Shown in pieces: positions 43,460 through 51,771 of a stretch of 64,000 nt of DNA. Within the stretch, counting starts at the first letter, position 1; each line of letters opens with the position of its first letter. Made by a program: the position numbers and the translations under genes. The stretch comes from DATKUK01 sp035530655. Lineage in GTDB: Bacteria > Planctomycetota > Phycisphaerae > UBA1845 > DATKUK01. The stretch spans positions 62,001 to 126,000 of the forward strand of contig DATKUK010000108.1 in the NCBI GenBank assembly GCA_035530655.1. The letters are read 5' to 3'. The notes under the pieces are model-generated. The model worked only from the letters and a program-made list of their open reading frames with translations. It was not told where the DNA came from and searched no databases.

Positions 43460-46018
43460 ATGTTGGATGGTCTTGCAGGTTGGCTTTGTGTTCTGATTGT
43501 TGTGGTGTTCCTCCACACGATGGCTCTGGGTGCGATGGACGTTCTTCTGGGGGTGAACGAACTGGACGGGCTGGACCGACACGACGAGCCGATTGCGGCT
43601 GGCGTGCCCCTGCCGATGGGAGCGGTGGCGGACGCGAGCAAACTGGCGTTGGTGGGTGGCGACGGTGAGGCGGTGCCGGCTGATTTCACCGTTTTGCAGA
43701 ACTGGGGTGACGGCAGCGCCAAATGGGTTCTGTGTGACTGGCTGGTTACGCTGGGTGCGGGCGAGTCGGCGACGTACCACCTGCGGGACGACGTCGAGCC
43801 GGCCAGCCCCCAGAAGGACCTGTACGTCGACAACGACACCAACGAGGTGACGGTCGACACGGGCGTGCTGCGATTCATCCTCGGCAAGCACGGCTTCGAC
43901 GGCTTCGCCAAGGCCTGGATGAGCCCGGATGGCGAGACCAGGCTCGGCCCGAGCAGCAACGTCATCGTGGGACATCGCGAGACGGGCGGGCTGGTGGCCG
44001 TGGGCGCCGACGGCAAGACCGTCTACGCGAGCCGATGGGGGCGAATCCGGTCCGTGGAAGTGGAGCGCCAGGGCAAGCTGCACGCAACCGTATGCGTCAA
44101 GGGCGATATGCGCAGCCGCAACGGTGAGCCCTTCCTGGACTACGCGATGCGCTTCAGCGCTCAGGCCGGCAGCTCGCGCGTGCGCGTCGTCTGCACAATC
44201 CAAAACCCCAGGCCGTGCGGGCGGGTCAACGGCGATCGGTGGGTGCTGGGCCAAAGCGGCTCGGCGCTGTTCGAGTCGCTGGACTTTGTGATCCCCGTGG
44301 AAACGCAGGGCCTGCGAAGAGTCACGCTCCAGGCCGAACCGGGCCGCATGTGGGATCGCCTGCCCGACCCGAACGAGGTGGCGGTCTACCAGGATTCGAG
44401 CGGCGGTGAAAATTGGTTCCATCGCACACACGTGAACCGCGACAACTGGATTCCGCTGCAGTTCCGTGGGTGGCGAGCCCTCTGCCAGCCGACGCTCATC
44501 GGTGAGGGACTTCGAGCCGAGCCATGGATCGACCTGTCGGACATGCGTTGGGGAGTGGCCGTGGCCGTCCCGAAGTTCTGGCAGGACTTTCCCAAGGCAC
44601 TGGGTGTGAAGGATGGTGACATTCGGGTGGGTCTGTGGCCGCGTGAGTTTGCCGACCTGCACGAGCTGCAGGGCGGCGAGCAGAAGACCCACGAGTGGAC
44701 GGTCTACTTCCATCATCGGGGAAAAACGCGCTTGGGGGTCATGCCGCACGCGCGCTCGGTGATGCCGGCCGTCCACAGGCCGTTGCGGGCCTGGGCACCG
44801 AGCGAGTGGTACTTTAGCACCGGGGTGTTGGAGCCTCACGTGCCGTACGATCCGCAGCGTTTCCGGGCGTATGAGGCCGTCGTCCAGGGCGGCGTGACGG
44901 CTGAGCCGACAAACCTGTTCACCCATCGCGAGCAGGCCGACGAGTACAGTTGGCGCCACTACGGCGACACGTGGGCCCGCAACGAGAGGGACAAAACCCA
45001 CGGCCCGCACGATGGGCTGGACGTGGTCAGTCACTACAACCACGAGTATGACCACGGGTATTGGATGACCGTGCAATGCCTGCGCACGGTGGATTCGGGC
45101 GCGCAACTGTGGCCAGCCTGGTGGGAACTGGGACAATCGGCTGTATGGCACGAGGCCGACATCGATCTGTACCACTGCACCAGTGACCTGAGCGAGATTT
45201 ACAACGGAGGCAAATTCACGCATACGGCCCACGGGGTGGACGCGGGACGATCGACGCATCGCGGCTCACCGAGGGACGAGCTTTGGGGACTGCTGGACTG
45301 GGATTGGCAGCGCGGCAGCAACCCCGAAGCCGGGCACCTCAATACGCGCGGCATCGTGTACATGTATCTGTTGACGGGCGACCGGCACCTGCTCGACGCG
45401 TCGTGGGAGCTGGCCGAACTGGTGGCCTTCAAGATCGAAAAGGACCGGTTTGCCCAGATCAGCACGCCGGGACGCGATGCCGGCCACAACCTCCAGATCC
45501 TGACCGACGCATACATGCTGAGCGGGGACGAACGCTACCTCCGCGCCGCCGACAAGCTCATTTCGTCGTGCAGGCCCGAGCGGGTCATGGGCCGGGGCAA
45601 GTATCGTCCCGACTGGGGAACCGCCATCTACGTCCAGGCGCTCGATCGGCACATCCAGATGCTCAAGAAGGAAAAGGGCGTCGAGCACGAGGAAGCGATC
45701 GAGACGGTGCGGGGCTACGCCGGGGCGGTGCTCGATCGGGAGTTCGGCGAGCAGGGACGGGACGCGGGCGACAGACAATGGCGAGGCTGGCCCACACGTC
45801 TGGCCGACATGATGATGATCGGATCGTACTACGAGCCGGATCCCGCCAGGCGTCAGGGGTATCTCGATGCGGCGCGCCAGGCGTTCGCATCGGTAGATCG
45901 CCGTGTACGTGACGATTACGCACCGGTTTTCGTCAACAGCAAGATGCATACGATCTATGTGGGCGGCGGCGGCCGTTACATGGAGCACGCCAGCAGGCGG
46001 CCTGCGGGCGGCGATTGA
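43460..46018 (+). CDS. PcRGLX/YetA-like exo-rhamnogalacturonan lyase family protein (PL26-like)
   Basis: An 852-aa exported protein with an N-terminal hydrophobic signal (WLCVLIVVVFLHTMALG). The first domain has GVPLPMGAV and QNWGDGSAKWVLCDW, the pattern of the N-terminal barrel of exo-rhamnogalacturonan lyases (PL26, PcRGLX/YetA). A central beta-sandwich follows (about 240-450), then an alpha/alpha toroid (about 480-830) with HYNHEYDHGYW, RGIVYMYLLTGDRHLLD and WRGWPTRLADMMMIG. It is likely to cleave pectin-type polysaccharides outside the cytoplasm. It shares direction with the sugar isomerase and AKR-like genes upstream, consistent with a plant-polysaccharide locus. Family recognition is from memory of motif patterns, not an alignment. 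Confidence 0.75.
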   Translation: MLDGLAGWLCVLIVVVFLHTMALGAMDVLLGVNELDGLDRHDEPIAAGVPLPMGAVADASKLALVGGDGEAVPADFTVLQNWGDGSAKWVLCDWLVTLGAGESATYHLRDDVEPASPQKDLYVDNDTNEVTVDTGVLRFILGKHGFDGFAKAWMSPDGETRLGPSSNVIVGHRETGGLVAVGADGKTVYASRWGRIRSVEVERQGKLHATVCVKGDMRSRNGEPFLDYAMRFSAQAGSSRVRVVCTIQNPRPCGRVNGDRWVLGQSGSALFESLDFVIPVETQGLRRVTLQAEPGRMWDRLPDPNEVAVYQDSSGGENWFHRTHVNRDNWIPLQFRGWRALCQPTLIGEGLRAEPWIDLSDMRWGVAVAVPKFWQDFPKALGVKDGDIRVGLWPREFADLHELQGGEQKTHEWTVYFHHRGKTRLGVMPHARSVMPAVHRPLRAWAPSEWYFSTGVLEPHVPYDPQRFRAYEAVVQGGVTAEPTNLFTHREQADEYSWRHYGDTWARNERDKTHGPHDGLDVVSHYNHEYDHGYWMTVQCLRTVDSGAQLWPAWWELGQSAVWHEADIDLYHCTSDLSEIYNGGKFTHTAHGVDAGRSTHRGSPRDELWGLLDWDWQRGSNPEAGHLNTRGIVYMYLLTGDRHLLDASWELAELVAFKIEKDRFAQISTPGRDAGHNLQILTDAYMLSGDERYLRAADKLISSCRPERVMGRGKYRPDWGTAIYVQALDRHIQMLKKEKGVEHEEAIETVRGYAGAVLDREFGEQGRDAGDRQWRGWPTRLADMMMIGSYYEPDPARRQGYLDAARQAFASVDRRVRDDYAPVFVNSKMHTIYVGGGGRYMEHASRRPAGGD

Positions 46019-46099
46019 CCGGCGTGCCAGCCGACCGGCGGCCAGACGCAGATACTCGTGATTGCGGCAGACCAAGCTGGCAGGTAGGATGCAGCCACC

Positions 46100-47779
46100 A
46101 TGGATCCACAGGGAACCCGCCCCGAGCAGCAGAGGCCGCAACGGCAAACCGATCTGACGCCCATGGCCCGGCGTGTCCTGATCATCGGGCTGGACGGCGC
46201 CACATTTGACGTGCTCGATCCGATGATCCAGAGAGGGCGCATGCCGAACCTCGCGGCGATCATTCGGGAGGGCGCCAGCGGAGTTCTCAACTCGACCCAG
46301 CCGCCGATCACGCCGGCTGCGTGGACGACGTTCATGACCGGCAAGGGACCGGGCCGACACGGAATCGTGGATTTCGAACGCTACGATGTCCGGACCAATC
46401 GCCTGACGTTCAACAGCACGATGGAGATCCGGGAGAAGACCTTCTGGGACATCCTCAGCGAAAAGGGATTCCGCGTCGGGTCGATCAACCTGCCGATGAC
46501 GTATCCACCCAAGCGGGTCAATGGCTTCATGATAAGTGGCTTCGACGCTCCCAGCATGGAGGCCGAATTCACCTACCCGCGCGATTTGAAGCCCGAGATC
46601 CTCCGACGTTTTCCCGACTACACGCACGAGAAGAAGTGGCAGCGTCGGCTACTGGGGGGCGACCGACTGTTCGCCGAGAACCTTGACTACATCAATCGCA
46701 GCTTCGAGCAGGGAGCCGATCTGGCCGAGTTCTGCGGGCAGCGCTTCGGCTGGGACGTGATGATGGTGTTGTACAAGCTGGTGGACAATCTCCAGCACAA
46801 GGCCTGGCGTTACCTGGATACGAACGGTCCGGTGCGCAACAAGCGGCGGGCGGCGCTGGTGTCCGAGTGCTTCGGCAAGCTTGATGAGGCGGTTGGAAGG
46901 CTTCGCGAGTTCGGCCGACGGCACGACGCGCTGGTGATGATCATGTCGGACCACGGTCACGGCAGCCTGGACGGCAAGGCTCAGCCCAACCTGCTGCTGC
47001 ACGACTGGGGGTACCTGAAGCTGCGCCACACGGGGGCGCGCGCCCGCACTCGAGCTGCGCATGTATGGCACCGCCTCCTGCGGAATCACAACGGGCAGGT
47101 GCGAGCGGGCAACTCACCGCTGGAGGAAGAGCTGGCAATCGACTGGTCGCGCACCCAGGCCTGTGTCATGCATGCCGGCATGTGCGGTTTTCTGTACCTG
47201 AATCTGCAGGGGCGGCAGCCCTCTGGCATCGTTCCGCGCGACGACTATGAGCGCTTGCGGGACGAGATTCGCGAGCGACTGCTGTCGGTATCGAGCCGGG
47301 ACCGAAGGGGACGGCTGCGGCAGGTATTCGAGGAGGTGCACAAGACCGAGCAGTTCTACGGTTGCCGGCGCGAGGACCAGGAGTGGCTGCCTGATTTGCT
47401 GCTCGTGCCGACCCCCGGTTTGGCGGTCGTGCGCAAGATTCGGGGGTTCCGCCCGGTTCGCTGGCTCTCACCACGACGGCGGGAAGGGACGCACCGGATT
47501 GAGGGGGTCTTGGCGGTGGCGGGACCGGGCGTCAGGGCCGGGGATCGCATCACAGCCAGCATCGTCGACGTGACGCCCACCCTCTTGGCAGTACTGGGGC
47601 TGCGGGTGCCGGTGGATATGGAGGGCAAAGCGATGGCCGACATATTCGAGCCCAGGCTGTCGATCGAGTTCGAGCCGCCGCAGGCCTACGAGTTCGTCGA
47701 GCCCACCGAGGAAGCCTACACCGAGGAAGAGAAGCAGGCCCTCACCGAGCGTCTGGCGGATCTGGGGTACCTCGAATAG
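46100..47779 (+). CDS. Alkaline-phosphatase superfamily (type I phosphodiesterase/nucleotide pyrophosphatase-like) protein
   Basis: A 559-aa metal-dependent phospho- or sulfo-transfer enzyme. Metal and nucleophile residues are visible: Asp32 in IIGLDGATFD, the probable nucleophile Thr76 in PAAWTTFMTG, the pair in MIMSDHGHGS, and a late His in GTHRIEGVLAV. The block TPTLLAVLGLRVP near the end is also typical. There is no clear signal peptide, so it may be cytoplasmic, as in many AP-superfamily proteins with a DGATFD start. ATG 46100 is used; ATG 46163 is possible. The likely substrate is a phosphodiester or nucleotide, but this is not settled. Confidence 0.88.
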   Translation: MDPQGTRPEQQRPQRQTDLTPMARRVLIIGLDGATFDVLDPMIQRGRMPNLAAIIREGASGVLNSTQPPITPAAWTTFMTGKGPGRHGIVDFERYDVRTNRLTFNSTMEIREKTFWDILSEKGFRVGSINLPMTYPPKRVNGFMISGFDAPSMEAEFTYPRDLKPEILRRFPDYTHEKKWQRRLLGGDRLFAENLDYINRSFEQGADLAEFCGQRFGWDVMMVLYKLVDNLQHKAWRYLDTNGPVRNKRRAALVSECFGKLDEAVGRLREFGRRHDALVMIMSDHGHGSLDGKAQPNLLLHDWGYLKLRHTGARARTRAAHVWHRLLRNHNGQVRAGNSPLEEELAIDWSRTQACVMHAGMCGFLYLNLQGRQPSGIVPRDDYERLRDEIRERLLSVSSRDRRGRLRQVFEEVHKTEQFYGCRREDQEWLPDLLLVPTPGLAVVRKIRGFRPVRWLSPRRREGTHRIEGVLAVAGPGVRAGDRITASIVDVTPTLLAVLGLRVPVDMEGKAMADIFEPRLSIEFEPPQAYEFVEPTEEAYTEEEKQALTERLADLGYLE

Positions 47780-48224
47780 ACCATCCACAGGCGTGCGGCC
47801 AGCCGCCTGCCCGTCGAGTCACCCAGCGGGGGGGTGGGTGCTCTGTCGCCGTTCCGATCCGGCTGCCGGCGTAACTGTCCGCGACGTTTGGCCGCGGCGT
47901 CTACAGCCCCGATAACGCGGGGTGCCCCCGACATGACATGGCTACGGTCGCGATGATTCCGCATTTGCGGCCGCAGACGCACACCCGAATCGTCCGGCAG
48001 GTCTGCGTGGCCGGCCGCGCTCACCGGCCAATTCCGTAGGATATCGGGCCGATCGCACGCAGGCTCGGTCCGGAGCCTGGCGCTTCGCGTAGCCAGCAGC
48101 CTCCACAGCAAGAAGCCGTCGGGATTTGCCGATAACACGGCGGGTATTACGGTGCGCGTGTGGCGGTCGGAGTGATAGGCAAGGATGCCAGGGCATCAAG
48201 CCATCGGCAGAAAGGTGAGGAAGG
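47780..48224. other. Non-coding spacer, nothing recognised
   Basis: 445 bp between the phosphodiesterase-like gene and the HDOD gene. Both strands have open frames, but they are Arg/Pro/Ser-rich with no motif and no ribosome site. No hairpin with a T run and no repeated element was found. The promoter of the HDOD gene must lie here but I cannot place it. Confidence 0.5.
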
Positions 48225-49166
48225 ATGGATCAGCAGGTACTGGAACTGATCGAACAGTCAGCGGCGATCCCCACCATGCCGCAGGTCGTCACGCGGTTCA
48301 TTGAGCTTTCGGCCGATCCGGACTACGAGCTTGACGACCTTGTGGAGGTGCTCAGCTCCGACCCGGGCATCACCGGTGAGTTGCTGCGCATGACCAACTC
48401 GGCCCTGTTCGGGCTGGCCCGCAAGGTCACGTCGCTGAAGCAGGCGGTGGCGCTGTTGGGCATGGCCCGGGTGCGTACGCTGGTGTTGGGACGTTACCTG
48501 GTCGAGCGCATGCAGCAATGGTCGGACCTGCCAAGCGGATATGATCGGGATTACTACTGGCGGCGGTCGCTGACGCAGGCGGTGCTGGCGTCTCGTCTGG
48601 CCGAGCACCTCGCCCCGCGGCATCGTCAGGAAGCCTTCATTGCCGGACTGCTCGCCGACACCGGCATTGTCGTGCTGGCGCAGGCACTGCCGGATCGGTA
48701 TCAGTCGCTGCTACTTGAATACATGCCTCTGAAGGGCAAGCGCCTCTTCGTCGATATGGAGGCCGAACGGCTGGGCGTCACCCATGCGGATGTATCGGCT
48801 TTGGTGCTTGAGAAATGGATGCTGCCCGAGCTGGTCGTCAGCGCCGTCCGTCGGCACCATGAGAGCTTCGCACAGACGGCTACCGAACAGGATCAGTTGG
48901 CGCACATTGTGGCCGCCGCCGATGCCGTATCGAAGCTGCTGTGCGAGAAACCCGATCACACCACGGTGGCCGAGAACTGTCGCAAGGCCCTTGACGGGCT
49001 GGGCATCGGCACGGCGGGGCTGGCCAGAGTACTCGGGCAGATCCAGGACGACATCCAGCAGTTTGCCGACCTGCTGGGCGTCAGCGTAATCCGCAGCAAC
49101 GTGTACAATCGGGCCATCCAGTTGATCCAGGACGACCTGCTGGCGACGGCACAGACCGAAACCTAG
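48225..49166 (+). CDS. HDOD domain signalling protein
   Basis: A 313-aa protein with an N-terminal HDOD domain (about 8-210): TMPQVVTRFIELSADPDYELDDLVEVLSSDPGI is its opening pattern, followed by LLRMTNSALFGLARKVTSLKQAVALLGM. HDOD proteins are HD-like regulators that lack the catalytic HD pair and act in signal transduction, often with diguanylate signalling or chemotaxis. Residues 210-313 form a second helical region. The ATG has GAGGAAGG directly upstream. The TAG stop codon lies inside the left terminal repeat of a MITE-like element, so the C-terminus may have been changed by insertion. Confidence 0.92.
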   Translation: MDQQVLELIEQSAAIPTMPQVVTRFIELSADPDYELDDLVEVLSSDPGITGELLRMTNSALFGLARKVTSLKQAVALLGMARVRTLVLGRYLVERMQQWSDLPSGYDRDYYWRRSLTQAVLASRLAEHLAPRHRQEAFIAGLLADTGIVVLAQALPDRYQSLLLEYMPLKGKRLFVDMEAERLGVTHADVSALVLEKWMLPELVVSAVRRHHESFAQTATEQDQLAHIVAAADAVSKLLCEKPDHTTVAENCRKALDGLGIGTAGLARVLGQIQDDIQQFADLLGVSVIRSNVYNRAIQLIQDDLLATAQTET

Positions 49167-49429
49167 TGCCGTTTCCACTTGGGGAGTTTCGTGTTTCGCA
49201 ACCGTCTCCGAAATGGGCACTTACGTCCATTCGACACTCAGGTTTCACATAAGGCTCAGGCGCCTTTTGCGTCGGCCTGATTTCCGAGCTCGTTCGCTGG
49301 GGCTGCAGACACAGGCTACTGGGCTCGCCACAGGGAGCACGACCGCCAACGACCATACCTGTCTTCGCCAACTCTCGCCTGTTTAAGCAGTTACGGCGCG
49401 AAACTCTTGTACTGGAAACGGCACTAGGT
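49161..49429. mobile_element. MITE-like element with imperfect terminal inverted repeats
   Basis: A 269-bp segment bounded by inverted repeats of about 33 bp. The outer 17 bp (ACCTAGTGCCGTTTCCA at 49161-49177 and its exact complement ending at 49429) are perfect, and an inner GAGTTTCG pairs again after a short mismatch; about 28 of 33 positions match. The interior has no credible coding frame. The outer ends carry CTAG, a possible target sequence. It begins inside the HDOD stop codon. No related transposase lies in the window, so it would be non-autonomous. Confidence 0.6.
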
Positions 49430-49463
49430 GCGGGGCCTGCCCGATCCGTCGAGCACACTCTTG

Positions 49464-49500
49464 GGCCGCCAGGTGGTTAACCGCCTGGCGGCCTTGGTTT
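49464..49500 (+). terminator. Terminator-like hairpin after the MITE-like element
   Basis: GGCCGCCAGG (49464-49473) pairs perfectly with CCTGGCGGCC (49484-49493), with GGTTAACC inside the loop as a second palindrome, followed by TTGGTTTGT. It is a strong 10-bp stem with a modest T run, and probably ends the HDOD transcript. Confidence 0.7.
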
Positions 49501-49612
49501 GTACCGATCGGCCCCTGGCATAACGAGCCTGTGGCTGCTACCTTTCGGCCTTGGTCATTGTGTTTGGCCTGGATCTTACGACCGCAGGGGAGCTGCGGCA
49601 TTGGAGTGTGCC

Positions 49613-51706
49613 ATGTCATCGAACGTGGAACTGATCGAACGGGAGCACTGCTGGGTCCTGCAAAACGCCTCGTTGACTGTCGAGGTGGACAAGCAGCATG
49701 GACGTATCGTGGGTCTGATCGACCGTGTGGACGGCATGAACTTCTGCTGTCCCGGCGAGCGCAACCGCGAGGTTTTCGGGGGGCTGCGGATCGTCGACCA
49801 ACTGCGGAACCACACGTACTGCGACATGCAGACGCCTTCTCGCGTCGAGTTGGTCGAGCCTGGCGAGGGCCCGGACGGCAGCCAGCAACTTGTACTCAGC
49901 AAGCGGTTTGAGGGGGCTGAGTTCGTCGCCAACGTAACGTATCGGATGGATCGGGAAAGCCTCTGCTGGCTGGTCGAGTTGAACAAGAGCGAAGGGGCGG
50001 ACCGCTCGGTCGGCATCACGTTTGTCGTGCCCCAGGCGTCGCGGCGCCTGTGGGCGGCGATGGCCGATCCGTTCGTGGACCTGCGTCCCGAGCAGCCGAT
50101 TGTGTTGCGGCATGGGTTGGCACAAGGGCGAGCCGTGGCGCATCAGGTGCGCTCGGTACCCGTCCCGCTGATGACCTTCGTGCGAGAGGAGCGTTGCCTG
50201 GCTCTTGCTCTGCCGGTGGAGATCCCCAACGTGCTGGTCCGCTTCATGAACAACGCCGACCAGGAGCACCTGAACGTCGGCAATTCGCTGACCTATCCAC
50301 CCGACCAGCGCGAGTACTTCAAGGTATCCTACGATCTGCTGGGCCTGCGCGACGGGCGGGCGACGCAGGCGGGGCTTCTGATTACTTCGCAGCGAGGCGA
50401 GTGGCGCGAGGCGCTGGCGTGGTACGCGAGCCGGTACCCCAAGCATTTCCAGCCCGACCCGGGAATCCGCAAACACGAAGGGGTCTACGCCGGCGGAAGG
50501 CCGATGGACGGCGGACTCGACGCGGAGGCGGTCCGGCGCAACATGGCCGGCCGGCGCGATCGCGGGGTCCGCTGGGCCGAACTGCACTGCCACTTCCCCC
50601 ACTATGGGCTTTACGTGAACCCCACCGAGCCGTGGATCGGCGAGCACACGGAAGTCGAGACCACCTTCGAGATGGTGCGGGAGTACATCCGGTTGGTCCA
50701 CGAGTACGGCATCGCCATTCACACGTACTACAACATCATCGACGGCATGTGCTCGTATGTCGAGAAGGAGTTTCCCGAGTCGATCGTGGTCGACGAAGAG
50801 GGACAGCGAGTGCCGGCGTTTCGGGAGTGCTGGCTGATGAACGCCGACCCGTCGACGCCCTTCGGGCGGCACTGTCTGGAGCAGTTCACGAAGCTGCTGG
50901 ACACCTATCCGGAAAGCGACGCGATCTTCTTCGACGTCTACGGGCGGCACTATGACCTGGACTTCGGGCACGATGACGGGATCACCATGGTGCACAACAA
51001 GCCGGCCTATTGCGTGAAATTCGCGTTCGCTCGAATTATGGAGCGAATCCTGCCGATCCTGCGCGAGCGGGGCATGCTGTTCTCAGCCAACAAGCCGGAG
51101 GGCATCGAGGCGCTGGAGGGGATCGACTACATCATGTGCGACGAGGGGCACGACCGGCACCGCTTGGAGGCGTTCAGCTACTACGGGCTGTTCAAGCCGG
51201 TCATGGTGCTCGACGGAGGGATCTGGCAGGATCCCGAGCCGACCCTCAAGACGTGTCTGCGGCTGGGAATGCTGCACAACGACCTGGCCTACGACTACGA
51301 GGGCAGCCGCGTCAAACTAAGGCAGCGGCAGGCCCGTGACAACGAACGGGTTCGGGCAGCCTATGCCCCCCTGCTGGCCTTTCTGGTGGGCAAGACGTGG
51401 GTGTTGCGGGCCGGGGCGATGGAACTGCCCGCAGTCGTCCAGGGCAACCTCTTCGCCATTCCGCAGGACCGGTACATCGTGACGCTCGTCAGCGATCATC
51501 GGAGCATGTTTGAGCGAGGCGGGTTCACCCAGAAGCTGCCGGTGGTGGTCCGGCTCGACGACGCCGAGCGGATCGCGTCGGCCACGGTGTACTCGGTCGA
51601 CTACGCCGAGCCCGAGCCAGCTTCGATCGCCCGAGATGGCAATACGCTGACGATCACGGTGCGACGACACCGAGCCGCATCGGTCATCGTGCTGGCCGCG
51701 CGCTGA
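49613..51706 (+). CDS. Large glycosidase-like protein, family not recognised
   Basis: A 697-aa cytoplasmic-looking protein. Residues about 1-280 are beta-rich, like the N-terminal sandwich of many alpha-galactosidase or amylase-type glycosidases. Residues about 290-570 look like a TIM barrel, with RWAELHCHFPHYGLYVNP, YGIAIHTYYNIIDGMC, DAIFFDVYGRHYDLDFGHDDG (conserved-looking Asp) and IDYIMCDEGHDRHR. The C-terminal 90 residues are beta-rich. The acidic strand ends FFDVYG and MCDEGHD are candidates for catalytic residues. The ATG at 49613 has GGAG six bases upstream; the frame is open to 49499 over a terminator hairpin. The neighbouring convergent genes are alpha-glucan enzymes. The true substrate is unknown. 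Confidence 0.7.
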   Translation: MSSNVELIEREHCWVLQNASLTVEVDKQHGRIVGLIDRVDGMNFCCPGERNREVFGGLRIVDQLRNHTYCDMQTPSRVELVEPGEGPDGSQQLVLSKRFEGAEFVANVTYRMDRESLCWLVELNKSEGADRSVGITFVVPQASRRLWAAMADPFVDLRPEQPIVLRHGLAQGRAVAHQVRSVPVPLMTFVREERCLALALPVEIPNVLVRFMNNADQEHLNVGNSLTYPPDQREYFKVSYDLLGLRDGRATQAGLLITSQRGEWREALAWYASRYPKHFQPDPGIRKHEGVYAGGRPMDGGLDAEAVRRNMAGRRDRGVRWAELHCHFPHYGLYVNPTEPWIGEHTEVETTFEMVREYIRLVHEYGIAIHTYYNIIDGMCSYVEKEFPESIVVDEEGQRVPAFRECWLMNADPSTPFGRHCLEQFTKLLDTYPESDAIFFDVYGRHYDLDFGHDDGITMVHNKPAYCVKFAFARIMERILPILRERGMLFSANKPEGIEALEGIDYIMCDEGHDRHRLEAFSYYGLFKPVMVLDGGIWQDPEPTLKTCLRLGMLHNDLAYDYEGSRVKLRQRQARDNERVRAAYAPLLAFLVGKTWVLRAGAMELPAVVQGNLFAIPQDRYIVTLVSDHRSMFERGGFTQKLPVVVRLDDAERIASATVYSVDYAEPEPASIARDGNTLTITVRRHRAASVIVLAAR

Positions 51707-51771
51707 CGGCAGCCCCGTTGACCTGGCAGTACAAGAGACCGCCCTTACCCGCACTGCCATCGGCTGGCGGG

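Noticed and set aside
42434..45259. A 941-codon open frame on the minus strand across the AKR-like and lyase genes
   Set aside because: It is antisense to two well-supported genes, its product is rich in Arg, His, Pro and Ala with no motif, and it has no ribosome site. Long antisense frames are expected at this G+C content.
47716..48138. Minus-strand frame of 140 codons after the phosphodiesterase-like gene
   Set aside because: No motif, no ribosome site, and a composition typical of non-coding frames; it overlaps the end of a real gene.
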